NCBI GenBank assembly: GCA_937139565.1
Contig: CAKZQH010000095.1
Coordinates: 1-47,143 of the forward strand
DNA from: an uncultured Nitrospiraceae bacterium
Lineage (GTDB): Bacteria; Nitrospirota; Thermodesulfovibrionia; Thermodesulfovibrionales; Thermodesulfovibrionaceae
Direction of reading: 5' to 3'
Length of the DNA: 47,143 bases
The notes under the pieces are model-generated. The model worked only from the letters and a program-made list of their open reading frames with translations, did no database searches and was not told the origin of the DNA. How positions within the stretch are numbered: the stretch's first letter is position 1; every line of letters starts with the position of its first letter. Positions 18,994 to 29,420 of the stretch are shown in pieces. The position numbers and the translations under genes are program-made.

Positions 18994-19684
18994 GAAAGAT
19001 ATTTTCTATCTCTCACTTCTTGCTCATGAATTAAAATCACCGCTTAACACTATCTTAAACACTACCAAATTAATTGAGCTCACTCTTGATGAAAACAATC
19101 TGGAAAAAATAAAAAATTATCTCTGTTTTATCATTTCTGAGATCCTGTATCTTAAAAACTATATTTCAAATACCATAGAACTAGGAAAAATCGAATTGGG
19201 TAAAAGGGATATTATTGTTGAAGAGGTAGACCTTTTGGTAATTCTTAAAGAAATTGTGGAAATTACGAGGATATTAATAGGAAATAAGCCCATAGAGGTA
19301 AAAACCGACTTTCCATATAAAAAATTTTTAATATATAGCGATCCTGTAATTTTGAGGCAGATACTGCTAAACATTGCCTCTAATGCTGCAAAATATACGC
19401 AAAAAGGGCATATTCTTTACAGCCTTATGATTTTTCCAGATAGTATTACAATAAAAATTGAAGACACTGGAAGAGGAATGGATAGAAAAGTCCTTGAGCA
19501 AATATTTACTCCCTATTTTTCTATGCCTTCAAACCCAGACATAGCTCGAGAAAGTTCGGGAATAGGTTTGTATGTAACAAAGAAACTACTTAAGCTGATA
19601 AATGGAAGTATTTCAATAGAAAGTGTATATGGAAAGGGAACAAGTGTCTATATATCAATCCCATCAAATTTCAAAAAACAATAG
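18986..19684 (+). CDS. Cytoplasmic sensor-less histidine kinase
   Basis: HELKSPLNTIL H-box, NIASNAAKYT N-box, IEDTGRGM, SSGIGLYVTKKLL; no TM or sensor domain. Confidence 0.9.
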   Translation: MNRKDIFYLSLLAHELKSPLNTILNTTKLIELTLDENNLEKIKNYLCFIISEILYLKNYISNTIELGKIELGKRDIIVEEVDLLVILKEIVEITRILIGNKPIEVKTDFPYKKFLIYSDPVILRQILLNIASNAAKYTQKGHILYSLMIFPDSITIKIEDTGRGMDRKVLEQIFTPYFSMPSNPDIARESSGIGLYVTKKLLKLINGSISIESVYGKGTSVYISIPSNFKKQ

Positions 19685-20954
19685 TTTTCTCTGGGGTGTT
19701 GCAACTTCTGCCTTTCAGCTTGAGGGTTCACCCTATGCAGACTGGTCCACTTGGGATGGTATTCTAAATGCTAATCCCAAAATTACCAATCATTACGAGC
19801 TATACAAAGAAGACATAAAGCTTATTAAAAATCTTGGTGTAAATGCCTATAGGTTTTCCATCGAATGGAGTCGCATTCAGCCTAATGAGGATAGCTGGAA
19901 TAGGGATGTAGTGAAGCACTACCAGAAGATAATCCTGCTTCTTCTTGAGAATAACATTACTCCCATGATTACGATTCACCATTTTACTCATCCTGTTTGG
20001 TTTATAACTAAATATCCCTGGCATAAGAAAAAATCAATTGAAAAATTCACACAATATGTTGAAAGGCTTATTGATAGTATTGATGGAGTCTCCTATTGGA
20101 TAACATTTAATGAACCCTATCTTCTTATCTTAGGCGGCTATATTGAGGGATGTATTCCGCCTGGATACAAGGATTTAAATTTAGCGCTTAGAGCTTTGAA
20201 AAATATTTTTACCTGTCATGGCATTGTATATGATATGTTGCACAAAAAAAATAAAAATTCCATGGTAAGTATTGCCCATAACATGGCTGTTTTTGCACCA
20301 TGGGTTAGATTTAATCCCTTGGATAGAGTGCTTACAAAGATTGCAAAAAGATTTTACAACCACTCAGTAATAGATGGCTTTATGGATGGTAAAATACGAT
20401 TGCCCCTTCCATTTAGAAAAGAGATTGAAATAGAGGTTCCAATTAAGGAAAAATTAGATTTCTTTGGTATAAATTACTATACTCGAGTTCATATGAGATT
20501 TAATCCTTTTAAAAAGCTTTTTGTAGAGTTTCGGCACAGGGATATTGATGGACACGGTCTAACAGATATGGGCTGGGAAATATATCCACGAGGACTTAAA
20601 AAAGTGCTTCAATATGCCTCCAGACTCAATGTGCCCTTAATTATCACTGAAAACGGTATAGCCACCAATGACGACAGTAAAAAGATAAAATACATTAAAG
20701 CACATGTAGATATTATTGAAAGTGCCATATCTGAAGGTATAGATGTGAGAGGATATTTCTATTGGTCCCTTATTGATAATTACGAATGGTTAAGAGGACT
20801 TGATGCAAGATTTGGTCTTTACAAGGTGGATTTCCGAACCTACCGAAGAATTCCCACAAAGGCTGCATCATTTTACTCGTATATTATAAAATCAAGAACC
20901 TTTAATTCAATGCAACTTAGCTACAATAAACAGGATTTAACTGTTAATTCATAG
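19623..20954 (+). CDS. Glycoside hydrolase family 1 protein (start uncertain, maybe GTG 19644)
   Basis: FLWGVATSAFQLEG, YRFSIEWSRIQP, WITFNEP acid/base, LIITENG nucleophile, YFYWSLIDNYEW. Confidence 0.93.
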   Translation: MYMEREQVSIYQSHQISKNNSFLWGVATSAFQLEGSPYADWSTWDGILNANPKITNHYELYKEDIKLIKNLGVNAYRFSIEWSRIQPNEDSWNRDVVKHYQKIILLLLENNITPMITIHHFTHPVWFITKYPWHKKKSIEKFTQYVERLIDSIDGVSYWITFNEPYLLILGGYIEGCIPPGYKDLNLALRALKNIFTCHGIVYDMLHKKNKNSMVSIAHNMAVFAPWVRFNPLDRVLTKIAKRFYNHSVIDGFMDGKIRLPLPFRKEIEIEVPIKEKLDFFGINYYTRVHMRFNPFKKLFVEFRHRDIDGHGLTDMGWEIYPRGLKKVLQYASRLNVPLIITENGIATNDDSKKIKYIKAHVDIIESAISEGIDVRGYFYWSLIDNYEWLRGLDARFGLYKVDFRTYRRIPTKAASFYSYIIKSRTFNSMQLSYNKQDLTVNS

Positions 20955-20990
20955 TATCACCAATTATGCCCATATAGGGTATAATATGAG

Positions 20991-21923
20991 GTGGTGAAAA
21001 AACAACGGGGCAAAATTACAGATGTGGTATTTATGTCCTTCACTGCCTTAACGGCATTTAGCATTATTGCTATTTCCTTAGGAATTTTTTTCGTCCTTTT
21101 TAAGGAATCCCTTCCAGCAATGAATAAATTTGGCGTAGAAGGTTTTATTTTTTCTACTGAATGGGATCCAGTGCAGGAAATTTTTGGAGCTGCACCAGCT
21201 TTAATTGGTACATTGATTACTTCATTTTTTGCCCTTTTAATTGCTGTGCCAATTGCAATAGGAATAGCTATATTTATTACAGAAATCGCTCCTTCCTTTT
21301 TAAAGAATACTATAGGCACTGCAATAGAGTTGCTGGCAGCCATACCAAGCATCATTTATGGTATGTGGGGTCTCTTTACTCTTGCTCCGATTATGAGTAA
21401 TGACATAGAGCCTTTCTTGCAGGGAACTATAGGTAAATTACCATTAGTAGGAAAGCTGTTTGAAGGAACGCCTCTTGGAGTTGATCTTTTTACTGCAAGC
21501 ATTATTCTAAGTATAATGATAATTCCTTTTACAGCTTCTATAGCAAGAGATTCCTTTAATCTTACGCCATCGGTTCTTAAGGAATCTGCCTATGCCATTG
21601 GTGCAACTAAATGGGAAGTAGTAAAAGATATAGTCTTGCCCTATTCAAAACTGGGAGTTTTAGGAGGTGTTGGACTTTCTCTTGGTAGAGCATTGGGAGA
21701 GACAATGGCTGTTGCTTTTGTGCTTGGAAATTTAAATCAAATTCCAACCTCACTTTTTGATGCAGCTGCAACAGTTACAGTAAAATTGGCAAATGAATTT
21801 ACTGAGGCAGATAAGGACATATATCTAAGTTCCCTTTATTACCTTGCATTTCTACTTTTTATTATGAGTTTTACCATATTAGCAGTAGCAAAGTTATTTT
21901 TACTAAAGGCTGAGAAAAAATGA
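20991..21923 (+). CDS. pstC: Phosphate ABC transporter permease PstC (copy 2)
   Basis: LLAAIPSIIYGMWGLFTLAP, ESAYAIGATKWEVVKDIVLPYSKLGVLGGVGLSLGRALGETMAV; GTG start. Confidence 0.95.
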   Translation: MVKKQRGKITDVVFMSFTALTAFSIIAISLGIFFVLFKESLPAMNKFGVEGFIFSTEWDPVQEIFGAAPALIGTLITSFFALLIAVPIAIGIAIFITEIAPSFLKNTIGTAIELLAAIPSIIYGMWGLFTLAPIMSNDIEPFLQGTIGKLPLVGKLFEGTPLGVDLFTASIILSIMIIPFTASIARDSFNLTPSVLKESAYAIGATKWEVVKDIVLPYSKLGVLGGVGLSLGRALGETMAVAFVLGNLNQIPTSLFDAAATVTVKLANEFTEADKDIYLSSLYYLAFLLFIMSFTILAVAKLFLLKAEKK

Positions 21924-22759
21924 TACTGAAAAAGAGAAAAATAATAAGCAGCATTGCTCTTTTTATATGTTTTCTCACAGCGCTATGGGGCATTTTCTGG
22001 CTTTCATTTATTATAATTGATGTTTTAAGGCATGGAATTACAGCTATAAATCCTTCTCTTTTTCTAAAGGATCCTGCGCCACCTGGAGAAGAAGGAGGAG
22101 GCTTAAGAAATGCTTTTGTAGGACATATAATGATTACATTTTTTGCCACACTAATTGGAGTACCAGTGGGTGTTCTTGGCGGAACATTTCTTGCCGAATA
22201 TGGAAGAAAATACAATATCTCAAAGGTAATAAGCACATTAGCAGATATTATGGTGAGTGTGCCTGCAATAATAGTTGGAGCTTTTATATACGCTGTGGTT
22301 GTTAAACCTCTTGGTCATTTTAGTGGCTGGGCGGGAGCATTAGCTTTAGGTATTATTATGATTCCTACGGTTCTTAGAACCACAGAAAATATGCTTTCTC
22401 TCATTCCTTGGACACTCAGGGAAGCTGCTTTTGCATTAGGTGCACCCTATTATAAGGTGATAATTCAAGTTGTTTACAGAGGTGCAGCTACAGGAATTCT
22501 AACTGGAGTTGTTCTCGCAATCGCAAGAGTAACAGGAGAGGCTGCTCCTTTATTGTTTACTGCCTTTAATAACAACTATTTTTCACTTGATATGTCTCAA
22601 CCAATTGCATCTTTAACAGTAACTATTTTCCAATACGCTATGGGTCCATATGAAGAATGGCACGCTCAGGCTTGGGGTGCCTCTTTCATGATAACGCTAT
22701 TTATCCTTTTTGCGACAATTGCAGGAAGACTTCTAATAAAAAGGAGGTATAAAGATTGA
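21920..22759 (+). CDS. pstA: Phosphate ABC transporter permease PstA (copy 2)
   Basis: [60 protein letters not shown]. Confidence 0.94.
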   Translation: MILKKRKIISSIALFICFLTALWGIFWLSFIIIDVLRHGITAINPSLFLKDPAPPGEEGGGLRNAFVGHIMITFFATLIGVPVGVLGGTFLAEYGRKYNISKVISTLADIMVSVPAIIVGAFIYAVVVKPLGHFSGWAGALALGIIMIPTVLRTTENMLSLIPWTLREAAFALGAPYYKVIIQVVYRGAATGILTGVVLAIARVTGEAAPLLFTAFNNNYFSLDMSQPIASLTVTIFQYAMGPYEEWHAQAWGASFMITLFILFATIAGRLLIKRRYKD

Positions 22760-23514
22760 CGCCAGAAATAGAAGTAAAGAACTTGAATTTTTACTATTCA
22801 GGCGGACTGCTTGTTCTAAAGAACATTAATATGACAGTTTATAAAAATCAGGTCACTGCTTTAATTGGACCAAGTGGATGCGGAAAGACTACTCTTCTTA
22901 GATGTTTTAATCGAATGCATGATCTTTATGCAGGTAATAGATATGAGGGAGAGATAATATTTCAAGGGGAAAATATCCTATCAAAAGAAACGGATCTGAT
23001 TGATTTACGAAGTAAGATAGGCATGGTTTTTCAGAAACCAACCCCATTTCCAATGTCCATTTTCGAAAACATTGCCTACGGATTAAAGTTAAGAGGAATA
23101 AAAAACAGGTCAGAACTAAAATCGCGCGTTGAAAAGGCTCTTAAAGATGCAGCCCTGTGGGATGAAGTAAAGGATAAGCTTTACACAAATGCCTTTGGTC
23201 TAAGTGGTGGACAGCAACAAAGGCTTTGTATTGCCAGAGCTCTTGCTGTTGAGCCTGAGATTATTCTCTTTGATGAACCTACAAGTGCCCTTGATCCTAT
23301 ATCAACAGGAAAAATAGAGGAACTAATAATTTCCCTTAAAGGTAAGGTAACGATAATAATTGTGACACATAATATGCAGCAGGCAGCAAGGATTTCAGAC
23401 TGGACAGGTTTTATGATGCTCGGCGAACTTATTGAGTATGATAGAACCGAAAAGATATTTACCGTTCCATCTAATAAGCTTACAGAAGATTATATAACCG
23501 GAAGATTTGGTTAA
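22756..23514 (+). CDS. pstB: Phosphate ABC transporter ATP-binding protein PstB (copy 2)
   Basis: [54 protein letters not shown]. Confidence 0.97.
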   Translation: MTPEIEVKNLNFYYSGGLLVLKNINMTVYKNQVTALIGPSGCGKTTLLRCFNRMHDLYAGNRYEGEIIFQGENILSKETDLIDLRSKIGMVFQKPTPFPMSIFENIAYGLKLRGIKNRSELKSRVEKALKDAALWDEVKDKLYTNAFGLSGGQQQRLCIARALAVEPEIILFDEPTSALDPISTGKIEELIISLKGKVTIIIVTHNMQQAARISDWTGFMMLGELIEYDRTEKIFTVPSNKLTEDYITGRFG

Positions 23515-23933
23515 TCGGGATAACGAAAAGGATTTCCTCTTAATATTTTTTCAACCTTTAGAGGATTCCCTTTTAGAAGAAAACTTGCTAATCCTCTTTC
23601 TTCAGTTTCATTTCCAAGATATTTCCACTTACCATTCCACGAAACATAAATTCTAATGCTATCACCTTCCACTTCAGCAAATACCGGAGAAAACTCAAGC
23701 TCTGCCTTATCAAAAGGTTTAATAGAGGCAATTATCTCTCTGTATGCTGTTTCAGAGCAATTCTTTTTTATGCCTCCATTGTCTTTATTTTGATAGGCCT
23801 GTCTTATCTCATCGATAACTTTAAATGCTGCAGTTGTGTATAGATATTCTGAAGAAGGCTGTTTTGCTTGCTTTTTTCCACCGCAGGCAACAAGGGCTAC
23901 AATTATTATTAATAAAAGGGCTAATTTTTTCAT
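23511..23933 (-). CDS. Small lipoprotein of unknown function
   Basis: [19 protein letters not shown] lipobox; start likely second Met of the ORF. Confidence 0.7.
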   Translation of the reverse strand: MKKLALLLIIIVALVACGGKKQAKQPSSEYLYTTAAFKVIDEIRQAYQNKDNGGIKKNCSETAYREIIASIKPFDKAELEFSPVFAEVEGDSIRIYVSWNGKWKYLGNETEERGLASFLLKGNPLKVEKILRGNPFRYPD

Positions 23934-23951
23934 CTTAACCTCCATAAAAAT

Positions 23952-24914
23952 TTATATTCTGTATTTTACAATCTCTTCATTAGAGATTGCATTATAATTT
24001 TTTCTCTCTTCTCTGTCTTTATTTTTTATTACAACCGTATTATTGTCTTTCTTTGAATAATAAACACAAAGGGAAGCTCCTATGTCAATTTCATCTTTTG
24101 AACATTCACCTCTCATTAAAATAACCGGACCTTTTAAATCTAAGGGATAAATAAAGGGACCTTCAAAATTGTTAAATAGAACTTCGTTTTCTTGTTCATC
24201 TCTTCCAACAATGGCTTTACACGTTTCTGAAATTCTAAAGTGTTTTCCTATTTTAAGCAATTCGACATTTTCAACAGATAGTTGTTCATGAACAATTAGG
24301 TCTTTAAGCTTTTTACAAAATAAAGGGTCTGTTAGAAGGCAACCACCTGATGGCTGAGGAATCTTTTTTATTCCATATTTTTGAGCTAGCATTAGTTGAG
24401 GTTTTCTTGTTCTTCCCCAAAAGTCAAAGAACAGTTCTCTGCTTAATATTCCCTGTTCTTCAGGTTTAGTTACAGGCAGAATTTTTGCAGAAAGAGGCCT
24501 TACAACAAAGCCTGTGAGGGAGGCTTTTTTATCAATGTGAAGCAGCAAAGGTTTTTTTTGTGACATAGGTCTTTGCGAGACCACTTCTCCTGTTACAACA
24601 AATGAAGCTTTTAATTCATCCAAAAGTCTTTTTGACTCTTGAAGCATAAGTATCTTGCAATCGATACAAGGATTGAGATTTTTTCCAAAGCCATGGTTTG
24701 GTTTTTTTAAAAGCGAGATAAATTTCTCTCTTAAGTCGTATTCCATTATTTTAAACCCGAAAGTCTTTGCGTAATTGAAGTCCTCCTCTTTTAATGGATA
24801 AACGAATCCCGTTAAAAATTTAATCCCGATTACATCAATATTTTGTTCTTTAATTAATATGATTGAAAGAAGGCTGTCCAGTCCTCCAGAGTAAAGGGCA
24901 AGAGCTCTATGCAT
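23952..24914 (-). CDS. ThiI/MnmA-like PP-loop tRNA thiolation family protein
   Basis: ALYSGGLDSLLSIIL PP-loop; NPCIDCKILM; PSGGCLLTDP; natural start likely ATG at 24914 (8-nt overlap with hldE-type kinase stop). Confidence 0.75.
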   Translation of the reverse strand: MHRALALYSGGLDSLLSIILIKEQNIDVIGIKFLTGFVYPLKEEDFNYAKTFGFKIMEYDLREKFISLLKKPNHGFGKNLNPCIDCKILMLQESKRLLDELKASFVVTGEVVSQRPMSQKKPLLLHIDKKASLTGFVVRPLSAKILPVTKPEEQGILSRELFFDFWGRTRKPQLMLAQKYGIKKIPQPSGGCLLTDPLFCKKLKDLIVHEQLSVENVELLKIGKHFRISETCKAIVGRDEQENEVLFNNFEGPFIYPLDLKGPVILMRGECSKDEIDIGASLCVYYSKKDNNTVVIKNKDREERKNYNAISNEEIVKYRI

Positions 24915-25902
24915 AAGGATGGGTTTTCCATACTTCCAGTATTTCACTTTGGGATGCTGTAGCTGTTCCAACTTTCGCTACTACAATTCCAGCAGCTACA
25001 TTAGCTATTTTTGCAGCCTCCACCAGGTCTGCTCCTGCAACATGAGCAAGAGTGATGGTAGCAATTACTGTGTCTCCTGCACCTGTGACATCGAATACCT
25101 TTTTTGCAACTGTTGGTAGATGTGTTATATTTACATGGGTATTTTTTTGTTCGAAAAGACTCATGCCCTCTTCTCCTCTTGTTATAAGAACCGATTGGCA
25201 GGATAATTTTTTTAAAAGATTTTGTCCGGCTTTTATAAGGGTTTTTTCGTCTTTTATCTCAATCTCAGCTCCATGAGAGGCCTCTACAAGGTTTGGAGTA
25301 ATAAGAGAAACTTCTTTATAGAGCCTAAAATGACCTACCTTTGGATCAACAGAAACAAAAAATCCTCGTTCCTTTTTTTCTTTTACAAGGATTCTAAAAA
25401 GCTCCTCTGATACCACTCCTTTTTTATAATCAGATACAATCACACTATCAAATTCTTTTAAAGATCCTTTTATCATGGAAAGAAAAAGTTCCTTTCCTTT
25501 TCCTTCAAGTCTTCTTCGGTCTTCTATATCAAATCTGACAATCTGCTGATTGCCTCCGATTATTCTTGTTTTAACTGTTGTTTTTCTTGAATCTTCAAAG
25601 AGAAAATCAATTTGAATTCCTTTTTCCTCAAGAAGGTCCTTTATAATTCTACCAGCTGCTCCTTTTCCAATTATTCCGCTTATGTAGGCCTGTCCACCTA
25701 AGGATATTATGTTATTGGCTACATTTGCAGCTCCACCAAGTCTGTAGGATTCTTCATAAACTTCAACTACTGGAACAGGTGCTTCGGGTGAAATACGGGA
25801 GACCTTTCCAAAAATATATCTATCTAAAATAATGTCACCAATAACAAGTATTTTTTTTCCGCTAAATCTCTCAAAAAGGCTCTGCAATTTTTCCATTTTC
25901 AC
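24907..25902 (-). CDS. rfaE1: D-glycero-beta-D-manno-heptose-7-phosphate kinase (RfaE1/HldE N-domain)
   Basis: ILVIGDIILDRYIFGKVSRISPEAPVPVV, RLGGAANVANNI, DVTGAGDTVIA. Confidence 0.92.
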   Translation of the reverse strand: MKMEKLQSLFERFSGKKILVIGDIILDRYIFGKVSRISPEAPVPVVEVYEESYRLGGAANVANNIISLGGQAYISGIIGKGAAGRIIKDLLEEKGIQIDFLFEDSRKTTVKTRIIGGNQQIVRFDIEDRRRLEGKGKELFLSMIKGSLKEFDSVIVSDYKKGVVSEELFRILVKEKKERGFFVSVDPKVGHFRLYKEVSLITPNLVEASHGAEIEIKDEKTLIKAGQNLLKKLSCQSVLITRGEEGMSLFEQKNTHVNITHLPTVAKKVFDVTGAGDTVIATITLAHVAGADLVEAAKIANVAAGIVVAKVGTATASQSEILEVWKTHPYA

Positions 25903-27152
25903 TTAATTTCCTCCAGCATACTCAAGATATCTTCTATTCCTGCCTCTCCCTCTGTGGATTCTTTCATGTTTTTCCATCTATATTTCCCTTTTTTAAGTTC
26001 TTCCTCTCCTACAATAAGGACCCATTTTACTCCTAATCTATCTGCTTTTTTTAGCTGGTTTTTAAGCGATACATATTCGTAAGGTGCCTCTGTCTTAATG
26101 CCTTTCTGCCTAAGGAGGCGTACCAATCTTTTTGCCTCCTTTTCTTCATTTCTTCCCGCAAATGCAATGTAGACTAAGGATTTTTCAGGTTCTAAAATTA
26201 GAGTCTGTTTGCATATCTCCACAAGTCTTTCCATACCAATCGCAAATCCAGCTGCTGGAGTTGGATGTCCGCCAAGGAGCTGAACAAGTTCATCATATCT
26301 TCCGCCAGCAGCAACAGCGTTTTGACTTCCTAACATATTGGTTGTCACTTCAAAAACTGTTCCTGTGTAATAGTCAAGTCCTCTTACTATTTTTGGGTTT
26401 ATTACATAGTCTATCTCTAAAATTTTCAATTCTTTTTTGAGATTTTCAAGATGATTAATACAATCCTCACAAAGATAATCAATTATTAAAGGATTATCCT
26501 TTAAGGCTTCTCTGCATTCAGAAACTTTACAATCCAGCACTCTTAAGGGATTTTTTACTAATCGTCTTTTACAGTCACTGCAAAGGTTAGGAGCTTTATT
26601 TTTTAAATAACTATTTAGATTTTCTTTATAAAGAGGCCTACATTTTTTACAACCAAGAGAATTGATTTCAAAGGAGAGACCTTCTATTTTCAGAATTGAG
26701 AAAAAATCCTTTAAAAGACACAAAAGCTCTGCTTCCACAGAGGGAGTGGAAATACCAAAGACTTCAACGCCTATTTGATGAAACTGTCTGTATCTACCCT
26801 TCTGAGGCCTTTCGTATCTAAACATCGGGCCAAGATAATAAAATTTTTGAGGGAATGGGTGATTGAAAAGGGCATTTTGAATATAAGCCCTTACAACAGA
26901 TGCAGTGCCCTCAGGTCTTAAAGCTATTTTTCTTCCTTTTTTGTCCTCAAAGAGGTACATCTCCTTTTCAACAATGTCGGATTCTTCTCCGATACTTCGT
27001 AAGAAAAGTTCGGACAGCTCTAATATGGGCGTTCTTATTTCCTTGAAGTTATAAATTTCAAGAAGTTTTTTAGCAGTCTCCTCAATAAATTGCCAAGTAC
27101 GGATTTCCTCTGGAAGAATATCCCGCATTCCTCTTAGAGATTTAAAATTCAC
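25899..27152 (-). CDS. hisS: Histidyl-tRNA synthetase
   Basis: RGMRDILPEE, LRPEGTASVVRAY, YYLGPMFRYERPQKGRYRQFHQ, GGRYDELV; GTG 27152 start preferred over the 27185 ORF start. Confidence 0.97.
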   Translation of the reverse strand: MNFKSLRGMRDILPEEIRTWQFIEETAKKLLEIYNFKEIRTPILELSELFLRSIGEESDIVEKEMYLFEDKKGRKIALRPEGTASVVRAYIQNALFNHPFPQKFYYLGPMFRYERPQKGRYRQFHQIGVEVFGISTPSVEAELLCLLKDFFSILKIEGLSFEINSLGCKKCRPLYKENLNSYLKNKAPNLCSDCKRRLVKNPLRVLDCKVSECREALKDNPLIIDYLCEDCINHLENLKKELKILEIDYVINPKIVRGLDYYTGTVFEVTTNMLGSQNAVAAGGRYDELVQLLGGHPTPAAGFAIGMERLVEICKQTLILEPEKSLVYIAFAGRNEEKEAKRLVRLLRQKGIKTEAPYEYVSLKNQLKKADRLGVKWVLIVGEEELKKGKYRWKNMKESTEGEAGIEDILSMLEEIK

Positions 27153-27612
27153 CTTCTTCCCCTTCTCTTTCTTTATCAAACTCAAGCATTCTTAAATGAC
27201 TCTCAATAAGTCTTTTAATCTCTTCTTTGAAATGCCTTCTTATGCCCTTTAGGTCAACAATATCTTCGTGGATTTTAACTACCCTTTCTTGGGCTACTTT
27301 TATTATATTTTCTGCTTTTATCTCGGCTTCTTTTATGATAAGTTCTGCTTCCTTTTTTGCGTTTGATTGATAATCTTCAACAAGTTTTTGGGCTGTCATA
27401 AGGGTATCTCTTATGGATTGCTCAATTTTTCTATATTCTTCCATTTGATTTTCAAGAAGTGCTACCTTCTCTTTTAGGGATGCATTCTCTCTTAGAATTT
27501 CCTCCAGTTCTTCCCTAATCACTTCCAAAAAAGAGTAAACCTCTTCCATATCAAATCCTCTAAACCGCACCTTAAACTGCTTTTGCTGAATATCAAGTGG
27601 CGTGATTCTCAT
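27142..27612 (-). CDS. divIVA: DivIVA-domain protein
   Basis: ITPLDIQQKQFKVRFRGFDMEEVYSFLEVI plus coiled coil. Confidence 0.93.
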   Translation of the reverse strand: MRITPLDIQQKQFKVRFRGFDMEEVYSFLEVIREELEEILRENASLKEKVALLENQMEEYRKIEQSIRDTLMTAQKLVEDYQSNAKKEAELIIKEAEIKAENIIKVAQERVVKIHEDIVDLKGIRRHFKEEIKRLIESHLRMLEFDKEREGEEGEF

Positions 27613-27917
27613 ATAGATCCTCCTTTTATTCTGTACCCAAGCTCAATAAGGCTTAGAATTAAAAATTTTTGTATAAAGTAAATTATGAGAAGCAACACAA
27701 TTGGAGAAATATCTACTGGAAGTCTGAGCGGAAGAAGTTTCCTTATAGGCATCAAAACTGGTTCAGTCACTCTATAGAGGAATCTTACTATAGGATTATA
27801 GGGGTCTGGTCGAACCCAACTTATAAGAGCCGCTGCGATTACTACAAAAGAATAAACTGTGAGAGCTATATCCATTATTTGAGCTAATGCTATTATTAAA
27901 TTTCCAATTATAAACAT
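27609..27917 (-). CDS. YggT family membrane protein
   Basis: SWVRPDPYNPIVRFLYRVTEPVLMPIRKLLP. Confidence 0.93.
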   Translation of the reverse strand: MFIIGNLIIALAQIMDIALTVYSFVVIAAALISWVRPDPYNPIVRFLYRVTEPVLMPIRKLLPLRLPVDISPIVLLLIIYFIQKFLILSLIELGYRIKGGSI

Positions 27918-28709
27918 TTATTCACTCCTTGAGGAAAGCTCAGTTGCTCGATTAGATGCTTCTTCTATAGTTTTTTGGAGAATTGCTTTTAGTTGTCTAT
28001 CTCCGAGAACTTTAAGCCCTGCTTCAGTTGTTCCTCCTGGAGAGGTCACTTTTTGTCTTATTTTATCAGGTGGAATTCCACTATCAAGAAGTTTGGCTGT
28101 ACCAATAAAAGTTTGAATAAGAAGCTCGGAAGCAATATCCTCTGAAAGCCCCATCTCTGACGCTACATTAATAAGCTGCTCCAATATATAACATAAAAAT
28201 CCCGGTCCACTACCTGAAAGAGCAGTGACAAGGTTCATATACTGCTCGGGCAGGGTAATTACTTTTCCAACACTCATGAATATATCCCTCACAGGAGCAA
28301 CAATTTTCATCTCAAGACATTCACATATGGCAAGAACAGTAACAGATTCACCTACAGTTGCAGCAAGATTAGGCATTGCTCTTATTACCTTGCTTGTTTG
28401 TAAATATTTTCTAATTAGATTAATGGGAATTCCAGCTGCAATAGAAACAACTGTGTGTTTATCAGAAACATAATCCTTAATTTCTTCAAGAACCTCTTCA
28501 ATATTTTGAGGTTTTACTGCTAAGATTAAGATTTCTGCAAGTTTTACTGCCTCAATGTTATTAGACAAAGTTTTTATGCCGTAACAGTTCTCAAGATATC
28601 TTCTTCTCTCTTGAATTGGCTCTGATACAATAATATTTCTTTTACCTTCCTTTATAAGCCCTCTAATAAGGGCTTCCGCCATATTGCCACCACCTATGAA
28701 TACAATCAT
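27918..28709 (-). CDS. proC: Pyrroline-5-carboxylate reductase
   Basis: IGGGNMAEALIRGL, LAVKPQN, SIAAGIPI, RAMPNLAATVGESV, ALSGSGPGFLCYILE, TSPGGTTEAGLKVL. Confidence 0.96.
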   Translation of the reverse strand: MIVFIGGGNMAEALIRGLIKEGKRNIIVSEPIQERRRYLENCYGIKTLSNNIEAVKLAEILILAVKPQNIEEVLEEIKDYVSDKHTVVSIAAGIPINLIRKYLQTSKVIRAMPNLAATVGESVTVLAICECLEMKIVAPVRDIFMSVGKVITLPEQYMNLVTALSGSGPGFLCYILEQLINVASEMGLSEDIASELLIQTFIGTAKLLDSGIPPDKIRQKVTSPGGTTEAGLKVLGDRQLKAILQKTIEEASNRATELSSRSE

Positions 28710-28725
28710 TTACAGTACCCCCTTT

Positions 28726-29415
28726 TTATATTCTAGGCCCAAAAAGGGCTGTTCCAATTCTAACAAAAGTTGCCCCTTCTTCAATGGCTACTTCAAAATC
28801 ATTAGACATTCCCATTGATAACTCTCTCAGATAGCCATATTTGGATGCTAAAGAGTTTCTAATCTCTCTAAGCTTTCTAAAATAAGGTCTTACATCTTCA
28901 GGATTTTCATAAAAAGGCGGAATTGTCATTAATCCTTCAATCTTTATATTTTTTAAAATTTGGCATTTCTCTAAAAGTCCTTCAACTTCTTCTTCATTTA
29001 CGCCATATTTTGTCTCTTCTTCAGATAATTTAACCTGTATGAGAACCCTCTGAATTTTACCAATTTTTTCAGCTTCTCTATTTATAACTATAGCAAGTTT
29101 TTCCGAATCTAGTGAATGGATAAGAGTAAAGAGCCTTACAGCTTCTTTAGTTTTATTGGTTTGAAGATGTCCAACAAGGTGCCACTCAAGATTAAATCCC
29201 GTTACTTTTTCAATTTTTTGCTTTGCTTCCTGAACTCTATTTTCGCCAAAAATTCTAAGTCCCAGGTCTGCTGCTTCAATAATCTTATCAAGTGGTTGAG
29301 ATTTGGTCACAGCAACTAACTTAATTTCCTCTGGATTTCTTCCTGCTCTCAAAGCTGCATAGGTTATTTTTTTAAAAATAGATGATATTCTTTCTGAAAG
29401 CATAATATAATACAT
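28726..29415 (-). CDS. YggS/PLPBP family PLP-binding protein
   Basis: KLVAVTKSQP, FGENRVQEAKQKIE, WHLVGHLQTNK, LSMGMSNDFEVAIEEGATFVRIGTALFG. Confidence 0.96.
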   Translation of the reverse strand: MYYIMLSERISSIFKKITYAALRAGRNPEEIKLVAVTKSQPLDKIIEAADLGLRIFGENRVQEAKQKIEKVTGFNLEWHLVGHLQTNKTKEAVRLFTLIHSLDSEKLAIVINREAEKIGKIQRVLIQVKLSEEETKYGVNEEEVEGLLEKCQILKNIKIEGLMTIPPFYENPEDVRPYFRKLREIRNSLASKYGYLRELSMGMSNDFEVAIEEGATFVRIGTALFGPRI

Positions 29416-29420
29416 TATAC

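Noticed and set aside
20957-20990. Dedicated Pho promoter for pstC2 (TATAAT at 20980-20985)
   Set aside because: TATAAT lies only 5 nt from the GTG start, and no 11-bp-phased repeats precede it; co-transcription from the EAL promoter is more likely.
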